Origin: Dechloromonas hankyongensis
GTDB taxonomy: Bacteria; Pseudomonadota; Gammaproteobacteria; Burkholderiales; Rhodocyclaceae
NCBI RefSeq assembly: GCF_022012295.1
Contig: NZ_JAKLTN010000001.1
Location: 1,054,001 to 1,118,000 of the forward strand
DNA length: 64,000 bases
Direction: 5' to 3'
Both the position numbers and the translations under genes were made by a program. Numbering within the stretch: position 1 is the stretch's first letter; the number at the start of each line of letters is the position of its first letter. Under the pieces are notes generated by a model. It made no database searches, was not told the origin of the DNA, and saw nothing but the letters and a program-made list of their open reading frames with translations. Below, one piece after another: positions 18,742-27,038 of the stretch.

Positions 18742-20022
18742 TTACGGGTGCAGGCGTTTGTGCAGCCGGCGGATGCCCAGCCAGGTGGCGCCGGCGATCA
18801 GCGGCAGGAGCAGGCCGCTGACCTGATCGACCGGGATGGCGAAACCCCAGCCCTTGAGCGCCTTCAGCGCATAGCCGGCGAGGCCGATGCCGTAATAGGA
18901 AATGGCCACCACCGACAGCCCTTCGACCGCCTGCTGCAATTGCAACTGGCGCTGGGCGCTGCGGTTCAAGCTTTCCAGCACGCCCTGGGTCTGCCTTTCC
19001 TGGGCCAGATTGACCCGGGTGCGCAGCATGTCGTTCGAGCGGCTGATGCGGGCGGCGAGTGCCTCCTGGCGGGCGGCGACCGACAGGCAGGTGTCCATCG
19101 CCGGGGCGAGGCGCCGTTCCATGAATTCGCCTATGGTCGGCACGCCTTCGATGCGCTTTTCGCGCAATTCACCGATGCGGGCGCCGACAATGCGGTAGTA
19201 AGCCTGCGCCGCGCTGAACCGGTAGCCGGTGCGGAAGGACTGGGCGCGAACTTGCGCGTCGAGGCGGGCGATATCGCGGAGCAGCCCTTCGGCATCGCCG
19301 TCGATGTCCAGGCTGCTCATCCGGCTGCCCAGTTCGGTCAGGTCCTCCTCGATGCGGCCGAGCAGCACGGCGCTTTCACGGGCCAGCGGCAGGGCGAGCA
19401 GGGCCATCATCAGGTAGGTCTCGATTTCGCACAGGCGCTGGACCAGTCGGCCCATCTGCGATTCGCGCAGATCGGTGTCGCGGATCAGGAATTTCGAAAA
19501 GCCGTCCGGCCCGACCTGAAAATCGGTCCACATTTCACCGCCCGACAGCACTTGGCTGCCGACCAGGGGCGGCAGCGGGAACAGCCGCTTGAGCCGCCAA
19601 TCGGCGATGGCGAGCGGGGCGCCGCGTTCGGTGATGATGTGCGAGGCGACGATCACCGAGCCGTGCAGCGTTGCCAGCCAGTCGGCCGGCACGTGGCGCA
19701 GGGCGGTGAACGCAAAGTCGCCGCCTTCCTCGCCGGCCTCGACGAAACTGAAGGTCGAGAACTCGCTATGACGCTCCCACTTGAGGCGGAAATGGCCGAA
19801 GTCGTGGAAGAAATACTGCGCCCCGGCGGCCGGCGGGGCGACGCCGAAGCGGGCACACAGCGTGGCGAGCAGTTGGTCGTGCGCGGCCTCGCCGCCGTCG
19901 GTGTGGATGGCCAGGTGCGAAATGCGGGCCGGCGCTTCGAGCACCATGAAGGGCCGGGCGTGGATCTCGCTGGCCAGCGCCAGGCGCAGCGGGTGGTTGA
20001 GCGGGGCTGCCAGGCACAGCAT
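18742..20022 (-). CDS. DUF3422 membrane protein
   Basis: 426 residues. The family-defining start is NHPLRLALASEIHARPFM, followed by a long soluble domain with FHDFGHFRLKWERHSEF and HVPADWL. Near residues 320-385 a coiled-coil segment (ISRSNDMLRTRVNLAQERQ..) leads to two membrane helices at the C-terminus (VVAISYYGIGLAGYALKAL and a second near 400-418). This suggests an inner-membrane protein with a large cytoplasmic domain. Function is not established. It begins 11 bases after a 55-residue ORF in the AbrB operon. Confidence 0.9.
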   Translation of the reverse strand: MLCLAAPLNHPLRLALASEIHARPFMVLEAPARISHLAIHTDGGEAAHDQLLATLCARFGVAPPAAGAQYFFHDFGHFRLKWERHSEFSTFSFVEAGEEGGDFAFTALRHVPADWLATLHGSVIVASHIITERGAPLAIADWRLKRLFPLPPLVGSQVLSGGEMWTDFQVGPDGFSKFLIRDTDLRESQMGRLVQRLCEIETYLMMALLALPLARESAVLLGRIEEDLTELGSRMSSLDIDGDAEGLLRDIARLDAQVRAQSFRTGYRFSAAQAYYRIVGARIGELREKRIEGVPTIGEFMERRLAPAMDTCLSVAARQEALAARISRSNDMLRTRVNLAQERQTQGVLESLNRSAQRQLQLQQAVEGLSVVAISYYGIGLAGYALKALKGWGFAIPVDQVSGLLLPLIAGATWLGIRRLHKRLHP

Positions 20023-20032
20023 GGCCGTAGGC

Positions 20033-20200
20033 TCAGTTGTAGCCGAGGATGGCGGCCGGACTGTCGTCCGTCTGGGCGGGGTTGCGCTCGACGCTTGCCG
20101 GCACGGCCGGGCTTTGCCGCTCGTCGCGATAGACCGGTGTCGGCTGGCCGCTGGGCGGGGCGGCGTGCTGACTGGCAGTCGAAGCGGTGGATGGATTCAT
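20033..20200 (-). CDS. 55-residue Pro/Ser/Ala-rich disordered small protein
   Basis: It begins MNPSTASTASQHAAPPSG and ends DDSPAAILGYN. The whole chain is low-complexity and probably disordered, with no Cys or membrane segment. Its ATG overlaps the AbrB stop by 4 bases (ATGA) behind AAAGGAGA, and DUF3422 starts 10 bases after its stop. Such tight coupling on both sides supports a real gene in a three-gene operon. Confidence 0.55.
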   Translation of the reverse strand: MNPSTASTASQHAAPPSGQPTPVYRDERQSPAVPASVERNPAQTDDSPAAILGYN

Positions 20201-21273
20201 GATTGGTCTCCTTTGGTGGGGGTGAATTGTTTTTCGCGCCAGGCCAGGTAATGGCGGCAGAGCAGCGGGGCGCAGACGGTGAGCAGCACGACACGCAGCA
20301 CGTGGGTGGCGGTGACCAGCGGCACGCTGAGGTGCATTTCGCGGGCGGTGATGCTCATTTCCGCCATGCCGCCGGGGGAAGAGGCGAGCAGCAGCGAGGG
20401 CACCGGAATGGCGATCAGTTGGCCGAGCCCGGCGACGAACAGCGCGCAGAGGAGCAGGGTCAGCCCGGTGGCCAGGGCCGACACGCCGAGAAAGCGCGGC
20501 GCGGCGCGGAAGAAGGCCGGCGAGAAGCGGGTGCCGAGCGCGGTGCCGAGCAGCAACTGGCCGCTATTGACCAGCCAGCCGGGCAGGCTGCTCAATGGCA
20601 GGCTGGCGGCGGTCAAGCCGCCGACGATGAGCAGCGGGCCGAGCACCCAGGCATTGGCGATGCGCAGTTTGGCAAACAGCAAGACGCCGGCCAGCGAGGC
20701 GGCGACCAGCAGCGGGAAGCGCAGCCAATCGACGCTGCCGGCCAGGGCGCGGAACGACTCGTGGCCGTTGCTGGCGCCGTGATGCAGGGCGAAGGGAATC
20801 AGGCTGACGACGAGCATGACGCGCAAGGCATGGGCGGCGGCGACGCGGTCGAGGGCGCCGCCCTGGCGTTCGGCCAGGACGACCATTTCCGAGGCGCCGC
20901 CGGGCAGCCCGGCAAAGAAGGCGGTGGCGGCGGAAACCTGCCCCCAGCGTTCGATCAGACGGGCGGCGATGAGGCCGAAGACGACGGCGCTGCCGGCCAT
21001 GAGCAGAATGGCGACGACGTGGCGGCCGAGTTCGCCGAGCACGGCCGGCGTGAAATAGAGGCCGAGCGCGGTGCCGATCGCCCATTGCCCGGCCTGGCGG
21101 CCACCGGGCAGCGCGTCGAGGCGGGCGCCGGCGGTGCGTAGGATGGCGATGGCGAACAGCGGGCCGAGCATCCAGGGCAGCGGCAAATGGAGGTGGCTGG
21201 CGGCGGCGCCGGCCAGTCCCGCAATGAGCAGGGCGGCGACGATGCGCAGGACGCGGCGGATAGGGGTGGGCAT
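20197..21273 (-). CDS. AbrB-type (PF05145) membrane protein
   Basis: 358 residues with about ten membrane helices. The two internal repeats each carry the family pattern: LPLPWMLGPLFAIAILR..GGRQAGQWAIGTALGLYFTP in the first and AWVLGPLLIVGGLTAA..GQLLLGTALGTRFSP in the second, plus GLPGGASEMVVLA and SSPGGMAEMSITA loops. The family was once labelled ammonia monooxygenase, which is a misnomer; it is better viewed as a transporter-like protein of unknown substrate. It is the first gene of the operon with the 55-residue ORF and DUF3422. Confidence 0.88.
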   Translation of the reverse strand: MPTPIRRVLRIVAALLIAGLAGAAASHLHLPLPWMLGPLFAIAILRTAGARLDALPGGRQAGQWAIGTALGLYFTPAVLGELGRHVVAILLMAGSAVVFGLIAARLIERWGQVSAATAFFAGLPGGASEMVVLAERQGGALDRVAAAHALRVMLVVSLIPFALHHGASNGHESFRALAGSVDWLRFPLLVAASLAGVLLFAKLRIANAWVLGPLLIVGGLTAASLPLSSLPGWLVNSGQLLLGTALGTRFSPAFFRAAPRFLGVSALATGLTLLLCALFVAGLGQLIAIPVPSLLLASSPGGMAEMSITAREMHLSVPLVTATHVLRVVLLTVCAPLLCRHYLAWREKQFTPTKGDQS

Positions 21274-21312
21274 GGCCGGAAGATTTACGGGCTAGCGGGC
21301 AAAGCGCAGGTC

Positions 21313-21347
21313 AAAAAAAGCGTCCTGCCAGCGGCAGGCAGGACGCC
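21313..21347 (-). terminator. Terminator of the ABC importer operon
   Basis: On the minus strand, GCGTCCTGCC, loop, GGCAGGACGC is a 10-bp perfect stem followed by seven T. It lies 39 bases after the ATPase stop codon. Confidence 0.9.
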
Positions 21348-21386
21348 AAGCTTGCGGCCACAGGGGACGCTGGCCGCAGGGAGAAA

Positions 21387-22454
21387 TCAGAAAATCCAGA
21401 CGCTGTCGCGCGGAAATTCCAGCCAGCGCTTGCCGGCATCCTCGTGGCGCTTGCCCCAGGCGCGCAGCAGGTCGCTGCCGGCGTGGAAGACGTACTCGAA
21501 GCGGTCGCCGAGGAACATCGAGGTGGCCAGTTCGACTTCGGCCCGGTTGTCGCCGGCGGCGTCGGCCAGGTGCACCTGCTCGACGCGGATGACGGCTTTC
21601 GCTTCGTGGCCGATGGCGGCGTTGGTCCGGCGCAGGCCCCAGACCGAAATGCCGTTGTCGAGGTCGATGCGCGCCTCGCCGCCGCGGATGTCGCCGATGC
21701 GGCCGGTCATGATGTTGTTGCTGCCCATGAAGTCGGCGACGAAATAGGTCTGCGGCTGGCCGTACATCTCGGTCGGCGTCCCCTGCTGCTCGATGACCCC
21801 GCCGTTCAACAGCAGGATGCGGTCGGACATGGCCATCGCTTCCGACTGGTCGTGGGTGACGACCAGTGCCGACAGCTGCATTTCGACGATCAGGTTGCGC
21901 AGCCAGGCGCGGGCTTCCTCGCGCATCTTGGCGTCGAGGTTGGACAGCGGCTCGTCGAGCAGGATGACCGGTGGGTTGTAGACCAGTGCCCGGGCAATCG
22001 ACACGCGCTGCTGCTGGCCGCCTGACAACTGGTGCGGGTAGCGTTCGGCGAGATGGTCGAGGCCGAGGTTCTTCAGTGCCGCATGGACGCGCTGGACGAT
22101 GTCGTTCTTGGCCACCTTGCGCAGGACCAGCGGGTAGGCGACGTTGTCGAACACCGTCTTGTGCGGCCACAGCGCGTAGGACTGGAAGACCAGGCCGAGG
22201 TCGCGCTTTTCGGCCGGGATGTCGATGCTGGCGGCGGCGTCGTAGATGGCGCGGCCGGCGATGCAGACGCTGCCGGCATGCGGCTGTTCCAGGCCGGCGA
22301 CGGCACGGAGCAGGGTGGTCTTGCCGCTGCCCGAGGGGCCGAGCAGGGAGACCACTTCGCCGCGGCGCAGCTGCATGGAGACGTCCTTCAGGATGGGGTT
22401 GCTGCCGTAGGACAGGGCGAGGTTGTCGACGGCGAGGATGGTCTTGTCAGTCAT
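21387..22454 (-). CDS. ABC importer ATP-binding protein (FbpC/PotA class)
   Basis: 355 residues. Walker A is GPSGSGKTT, the Q-loop is VFQSYALWPHKTVFDNVAYPL, the signature is LSGGQQQRVSIARAL and Walker B is PVILLDEPLSN, with the switch His in VVTHDQSEAM. The C-terminal 110 residues form a TOBE-like regulatory domain. It overlaps the permease gene by 8 bases. It energises uptake by the adjacent two-in-one permease and binding protein. Subclass features fit Fe3+, polyamine or organophosphonate importers; the substrate cannot be fixed from sequence. Confidence 0.93.
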   Translation of the reverse strand: MTDKTILAVDNLALSYGSNPILKDVSMQLRRGEVVSLLGPSGSGKTTLLRAVAGLEQPHAGSVCIAGRAIYDAAASIDIPAEKRDLGLVFQSYALWPHKTVFDNVAYPLVLRKVAKNDIVQRVHAALKNLGLDHLAERYPHQLSGGQQQRVSIARALVYNPPVILLDEPLSNLDAKMREEARAWLRNLIVEMQLSALVVTHDQSEAMAMSDRILLLNGGVIEQQGTPTEMYGQPQTYFVADFMGSNNIMTGRIGDIRGGEARIDLDNGISVWGLRRTNAAIGHEAKAVIRVEQVHLADAAGDNRAEVELATSMFLGDRFEYVFHAGSDLLRAWGKRHEDAGKRWLEFPRDSVWIF

Positions 22455-24117
22455 GAAGTTTTACTCCGAGGCGCAGGGCGATGGCCAGGCCGATGCCGAC
22501 CAGGGCCATGTTGATCAGGGACAGGGCTGCGACCACATCGACGGCGCCGGAGGCCCACAGGGAAACGATTTGCGCACCGATCACCTCGGTGCCCGGGGAG
22601 AGCAGGTAGACGCCGGTCGAGTACTCGCGCTCGAAGATCATGAAGACGAGCAGCCAGGCGCCGAGCAGGCCGTTGCGGATGAGTGGCACGGTGATGTCGC
22701 GGGCGACGCGGGCATTCGAGGCGCCGACCAGGCGGCCAGCTTCTTCCAGTTCCGGGCCGACCTGCATCAGCGCGCTCTGGATCAGGCGCATGCCGTAGGC
22801 CAGCCAGACCACGGCGTAGGCGAACCACACCGAGAACAGCGTCGAGCGCAGCGGGGTCAGGAAAGGCACGAACAGGAAGACCCAGAACACGGCCAGACCG
22901 GCCATCAGGCCCGGCACGGCGCGCGGCGTCAGCACGATGTAATCGACGAAGCGCGAGATGGCGTCGTTCTTGCGATGCGTGACCAGGCCGATGGCGAGGT
23001 AGCCGCCGACCGCCAGGGCGCCGCCCAGGGTGCCGATGAGGAGCGAATTGATGATGGAGCGGATCATCGTCGATTCGTCGAACACGGCACGGAAGTGGTC
23101 GAGGGTCAGCACGTCGAGCAGGTTGATGCCCTGGCCCCAGCTGCTCACCACCGAGCGCAGCGCGATGCCGACCACCGGCACGACGACGCTGAAGAACAGC
23201 CAGGCGAGGATCAGGGCGAAGGCCACCCACTTCCACGGGCCGAGCATCAGCGGGCGCTGGCGGGCCGACTTGCCCTTCATCGCCACGAAGCGCTGCGCCG
23301 ACTTGAGCAGGAAGCGCTGCAGCAGGACCAGCGGGAAGGTCACCGCGATGATGCAGGTCGCCACCGCCGCCATCAGGTGGTAGGACGGGGTGCCCAGCTT
23401 GTTGGTCAGCTTGTACAGGTAGGTGGTGAGCACCAGGTGGCCTTCCGGGTCGCCGAGGATCAGCGGCAGGCCGAAGATCTCGAAGCCGAGGAAGAAGACC
23501 AGCACGCCCACGTAGAGCAGGGCCGGCGAGACCATCGGGATGGACACGTCGCGGGCGACGCGGAAGGGGCTGGCGCCGGTCAGGCGGGCCGCTTCCTCGA
23601 CGTCGGAGCCGAGGTTGCGCAGGGCCGACGAGGAGTACAGATAGACGTGCGGCACATGCGTCAGGCCGGCGATGACGATGATCGAGGCCAGCGAGTAGAT
23701 GTTCCACGGCACGCTGCCGAAGATCGACTCGAACCACACCGAGAAGAAACCGACCGGGCCGAGCGACACGACGTAGCCGAAGCCGAGGACGACCGGCGAG
23801 ACGAAGATCGGGATCATGATCGGCGTCTCCAGCCACTTGCGGCCGGGCAGGTCGGTGCGGACCATGATGAAGGCCAGGATGGCGCCGAGCGGGATGGCGA
23901 TGGCGCTCATGCCGACGGCGATGGCCAGCGTGTTTTTGGTCGCCGACCAGAAATCGGGGTCGTCGAAGATGAAGGCGTAGGACTCCAGGCTGAGCCCGGC
24001 CGTCGGCATGAAGAAGGGGCCGGACAGGATGCTCTGGTAGAGCACCAGCCCGATGGGGAAGAAGACGGAGAGGGCGAGCAGGGCCACCACTACCCGTCGG
24101 GGCAATGTTTGCAACAT
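22447..24117 (-). CDS. ABC importer permease, two fused transmembrane units (FbpB-like)
   Basis: 556 residues with about twelve membrane helices, made of two tandem six-helix permease units. Each unit has the EAA coupling loop: EEAARLTGASPFRVARDVSIPM in the first and EEAGRLVGASNARVARDITVPL in the second, which dock on the ATPase. This fused layout is typical of ferric iron (FbpB/SfuB) and related importers. The gene lies between the binding-protein gene, from which a palindromic element separates it, and the overlapping ATPase gene. Confidence 0.93.
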   Translation of the reverse strand: MLQTLPRRVVVALLALSVFFPIGLVLYQSILSGPFFMPTAGLSLESYAFIFDDPDFWSATKNTLAIAVGMSAIAIPLGAILAFIMVRTDLPGRKWLETPIMIPIFVSPVVLGFGYVVSLGPVGFFSVWFESIFGSVPWNIYSLASIIVIAGLTHVPHVYLYSSSALRNLGSDVEEAARLTGASPFRVARDVSIPMVSPALLYVGVLVFFLGFEIFGLPLILGDPEGHLVLTTYLYKLTNKLGTPSYHLMAAVATCIIAVTFPLVLLQRFLLKSAQRFVAMKGKSARQRPLMLGPWKWVAFALILAWLFFSVVVPVVGIALRSVVSSWGQGINLLDVLTLDHFRAVFDESTMIRSIINSLLIGTLGGALAVGGYLAIGLVTHRKNDAISRFVDYIVLTPRAVPGLMAGLAVFWVFLFVPFLTPLRSTLFSVWFAYAVVWLAYGMRLIQSALMQVGPELEEAGRLVGASNARVARDITVPLIRNGLLGAWLLVFMIFEREYSTGVYLLSPGTEVIGAQIVSLWASGAVDVVAALSLINMALVGIGLAIALRLGVKLHD

Positions 24118-24160
24118 GGGAGTACCTCGGAAGAAAGGGGGAGGCGGTTGGTCGCAAGTT

Positions 24161-24233
24161 CCCCGTCATTCCCGGGTTAAGGGGAATCCAGGCGGGGGTT
24201 CCTGGGCTCCCGCGGGGGATGGGAGCGACGGGG
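24161..24233. repeat. 73-bp REP-like palindrome between importer cistrons
   Basis: The outer arms CCCCGTCATTCCC and GGGAGCGACGGGG are inverted repeats with a 2-base mismatch. Inner arms CCAGG and CCTGG also pair. The arms resemble the CGTCATTCCCG..GGGAATCCAG intergenic palindrome widespread in betaproteobacteria. It sits in the 136-base gap between the solute-binding-protein stop and the permease start, where such structures often protect the upstream mRNA from 3' exonucleases. Confidence 0.7.
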
Positions 24234-24253
24234 GCTTGCCGGTCGGCCGGGGC

Positions 24254-25348
24254 TTACTTGCCCTTGACCGTGCTATTCCACTGCTTGAGGAATTCGAGAC
24301 GCTTGGCCTGGTCGAGATAGGTAAGCAGGCCGGTGTTGATGGCGACCGGGCGCAGCGCGTCGCCGAGCTGCTTCTTCAGGCCGCTGGCCGTGGTATCGCC
24401 TTCGACGTCGGGGCGGATGGCGTAGAGGTCGGACTTGCTGGCGATGATCTCCTGGCCCTTCTTGGACAGGATGAAATCGAGCCACAGCTTGGCGGCATTC
24501 GGATTCTTCGCCTTCTTGGCGATGAACATCACGCGGCTGAGCACCAGCGTGTAGTCCTTGGGCAGCACGATGCCGATCGACGGGTCCTTCTGGGCGCGGG
24601 TCAGCGCGTAGGCGGCGTTCAGGTTGTAACCGATCAGGTTCTCGCCGGAGGCGATGCGTTCCATCATCGTGCCGGTAGAGGCCTGGACGCGGACCTGCAC
24701 GGCACCGAGCGCCTTCTGCAGTTCGGCGAAACCGGCGGCATTGACCTGCTTGTCCTGGGTGACCAGCATGAAGCCGACGCCGGATTTTTCCGGATCGTAG
24801 GTATTGACCTTGCCCTTGAACTTGTCGGTCTGCGTGGTCAGCAGCTTGATGAAGTCGGCGTGGCTTTGCGGCACGTCGGCGGCCGGGATCAGCCGCTTGT
24901 TGTAGACGATGCCGATCGGCTCGTAGGTGGTGCCGAAGGCCTCGTTCTTCCAGTTGGCCCATTCCGGCAGCTTGGCGGTTTCGGCCGACTTGTGCGGCTG
25001 GGCGTAGCCGTCGTTGACCAGCTTGATCTGCAGGTCCATGGCCGACGACCAGGTGACGTCTGCGGAGCTGCCGGCCGCTGATTCCGAAATGAAGCGGTTG
25101 TACAGCTCGGTGGTGCTCATGTTGCTGTACTCGACGTTGATCGCCGGGTACTGGGTGCGGAATTCGCGGATCAGATGGTTGGTCTGCTCGTTGTCGGTGA
25201 CGCCGTAGATGACCAGCTTGCCTTCCTTCTGGGCGGCGGCGACGAGGTCGGCGGCCGACTGGGCGTAGGCCGGGGCGCCCAGGCCGACGGTGCCGGCGAT
25301 CAGGCCGGCGAGCAGGGCGCGCTGGAAAGTGCGACGAGTGATTTTCAT
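24254..25348 (-). CDS. ABC importer periplasmic solute-binding protein
   Basis: 364 residues from ATG 25348, chosen for its ACAGGAGACAATC ribosome site and for the MKITRRTFQRALLAG start of the signal peptide (cleavage near AYAQS). It is a family 1 extracellular binding protein of the AfuA/FutA/phosphoglycerate-type branch: KLVIYGVTDNEQTNHLIREF near the N-terminus and ITSK-like INGG-free hinge SGVGFMLVTQDK in the middle. It starts the importer operon. The promoter contains a CGAAAG direct repeat shared with the porin gene. Substrate not known; an organic acid, phosphonate or metal chelate is plausible. Confidence 0.9.
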   Translation of the reverse strand: MKITRRTFQRALLAGLIAGTVGLGAPAYAQSAADLVAAAQKEGKLVIYGVTDNEQTNHLIREFRTQYPAINVEYSNMSTTELYNRFISESAAGSSADVTWSSAMDLQIKLVNDGYAQPHKSAETAKLPEWANWKNEAFGTTYEPIGIVYNKRLIPAADVPQSHADFIKLLTTQTDKFKGKVNTYDPEKSGVGFMLVTQDKQVNAAGFAELQKALGAVQVRVQASTGTMMERIASGENLIGYNLNAAYALTRAQKDPSIGIVLPKDYTLVLSRVMFIAKKAKNPNAAKLWLDFILSKKGQEIIASKSDLYAIRPDVEGDTTASGLKKQLGDALRPVAINTGLLTYLDQAKRLEFLKQWNSTVKGK

Positions 25349-25426
25349 GATTGTCTCCTGTCTGTTCATTTTTACATTCGGCCCGCTCGTTGGCGAACCT
25401 TGTGGAAGTGATGCTAGCGGGCCGAC

Positions 25427-25443
25427 CTTTCGAATTCCTTTCG
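25427..25443 (-). promoter_or_regulatory. CGAAAG direct repeat, candidate response-regulator operator (importer)
   Basis: On the minus strand, CGAAAG-N5-CGAAAG has an 11-base period. Its near edge is 79 bases upstream of the binding-protein start codon, and a -10-like TAGCAT follows 10 bases downstream of the second repeat. That matches OmpR/PhoB-type sites that replace the -35 box. An identical repeat lies at the same distance ahead of the porin. Confidence 0.65.
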
Positions 25444-25474
25444 ATGCCGGCCCGTGAGCTATCTTTTTAGTTGG

Positions 25475-26881
25475 TCAGAAGCGGTAGCGGCCGCCGAGCA
25501 TCAGCGAGGTCGGCGAGAAGTTCGGCGGCAGGCCGGAATCCTTGTCGTAGCCCTGGCAGGTGCCGCCGGCGCACAGCGAGTTCTGGCCGCCGTTCTTGTT
25601 GGTCACCTTGGCGTAGTAGGCGTAGACGTCGGTCTGCTTGTCGAGGGCGAACTCGTAGCCGACGCCGTAGTGGTCGGAGTCGCGGTCGGTGCTCAGGCGG
25701 TCGTCGAGGTGGCCATAGACGGCGCGCACGGTATGGCGCTCCATGAAGGGCACGGCGGCGCCCACCCACCAGATGTTGCGGTCCAGGCTCTTGTAGACGG
25801 CGGCGCCTTCCTGGGTGTCCTCGCCATGCAGGAACTGGCCGTACAGCTTGGCGAATTTCAGGTCGTAGGTGGCGGCCAGGTTCCACGCCTTGCGGTGGGC
25901 GTTCTCGGTGGCCGGCGCGGTCACGGTGCCCATCTTGGCGTAGTCGAGGTAGCCGGCGCCGACGAACAGCGGGCCGTTGGCGTAGGTCAGGCTGGCGCTG
26001 ACCCCCTTGCCTTCGCCCTCGGGGCCGGTATTGCTGTTGCCGGGGGCGCCACCGGTCACGCCGACGTCGGCTCGGCTGTTGTTCTCCATACCGGCCGAGT
26101 AGGCGATGTTGCCCTGGAAGCCGGCAAGACGCGGCGTCGCGTAGAACACGGCATTGTCGAAGCGGCTGGCGGCCGCCGACGACCACAGGCGGAAGGCGGT
26201 GGCGCCACCGATGGTGAACGGGTCGGAGATGCTGGTGATCGAGTAGATCGGCGCATAGTCCCGACCGAAGCGCAGATCGCCGAAGGTCTTGCTGTTCAGG
26301 CCGAGGAAGGTGTTGCGCGAGAAGATGGCGACGCCGGTCGAGTTGACCGAGGCCGACGAGGCGTTGCCCTGGCCCGGGTTGCTCACGTTGGAGGAGTGGC
26401 CGGTGTTCTGGCCGTTATCGACGGAGACGCCGGCTTCGAGCTGGAAGTAGGCGGTGAGGTCGTCGCCGAAATCACGCGCCCCCTTGAAGCCGAGGCGGCT
26501 GGCCGAACCGAGGCCGCTCTGGATGCGTGCCCGGGAACCCTGGCCGTAGTTGCCGTATTCGACGCCGGCATCGATGATGCCGTAGATGGTCAGGCCGTCC
26601 GGCATGGACAGGCCCTTGCTCTTGGCCGGCTCGGCGGCAGCCGCGGCTTGGGCTGTCTTGCTCGCTTCGTCGGCCTTCTTGGTCGCCTCTTCGGCTTTCT
26701 TGGTGGCCGCGCTGCTGGTGGCTGCCGTGGCGGTCAGCAGTTCTTCGAGTTTCTCCAGGCGGGCTTTCTGGGCGGCGATTTCGGCGCGCAGGTCGTCGAG
26801 CGGCGCGGCGTGGACGGTGCCGGCGACGGCCAGCGGGGCGAAGCAGGCCAGGACGGCCCGGTACAGGGATTGATGATGCAT
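25475..26881 (-). CDS. Gram-negative outer-membrane porin with N-terminal coiled coil
   Basis: 468 residues from ATG 26881, behind a strong CGGAGGAGACA site; the frame stays open upstream without meaning. The signal peptide ends near TVHAAP. Residues 30-85 are heptad-like and Ala/Lys/Glu-rich (KKAEEATKKADEASKTAQ), forming a trimeric coiled-coil stalk. The remainder is a 16-strand type porin barrel starting LTIYGIIDAGVEYGNYG and ending with the C-terminal Phe (GGRYRF) needed for Bam assembly. It lies between the importer and the two-component system, and probably admits the importer's substrate. Confidence 0.93.
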   Translation of the reverse strand: MHHQSLYRAVLACFAPLAVAGTVHAAPLDDLRAEIAAQKARLEKLEELLTATAATSSAATKKAEEATKKADEASKTAQAAAAAEPAKSKGLSMPDGLTIYGIIDAGVEYGNYGQGSRARIQSGLGSASRLGFKGARDFGDDLTAYFQLEAGVSVDNGQNTGHSSNVSNPGQGNASSASVNSTGVAIFSRNTFLGLNSKTFGDLRFGRDYAPIYSITSISDPFTIGGATAFRLWSSAAASRFDNAVFYATPRLAGFQGNIAYSAGMENNSRADVGVTGGAPGNSNTGPEGEGKGVSASLTYANGPLFVGAGYLDYAKMGTVTAPATENAHRKAWNLAATYDLKFAKLYGQFLHGEDTQEGAAVYKSLDRNIWWVGAAVPFMERHTVRAVYGHLDDRLSTDRDSDHYGVGYEFALDKQTDVYAYYAKVTNKNGGQNSLCAGGTCQGYDKDSGLPPNFSPTSLMLGGRYRF

Positions 26882-26959
26882 TGTCTCCTCCGAGAGGTTG
26901 TTGTCGATGTGCAATCGAACCGGTGGGTGCCGGCTGGGATCGCATTTAAGGCGGACAAG

Positions 26960-26976
26960 CTTTCGATTTGCTTTCG
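26960..26976. promoter_or_regulatory. CGAAAG direct repeat, candidate operator (porin / two-component genes)
   Basis: On the minus strand, CGAAAG-N5-CGAAAG with an 11-base period, near edge 79 bases upstream of the porin start codon, exactly as at the importer. A TTAAAT hexamer lies 10 bases downstream of the second repeat as the likely -10. The site is also 62 bases upstream of the divergent response-regulator gene and may autoregulate it. Confidence 0.65.
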
Positions 26977-27038
26977 CTGCATCAACGCGGAACAATGCGT
27001 CGCAAAGTCGGGGATAACCGGCAAAACGGAGACAAGAC

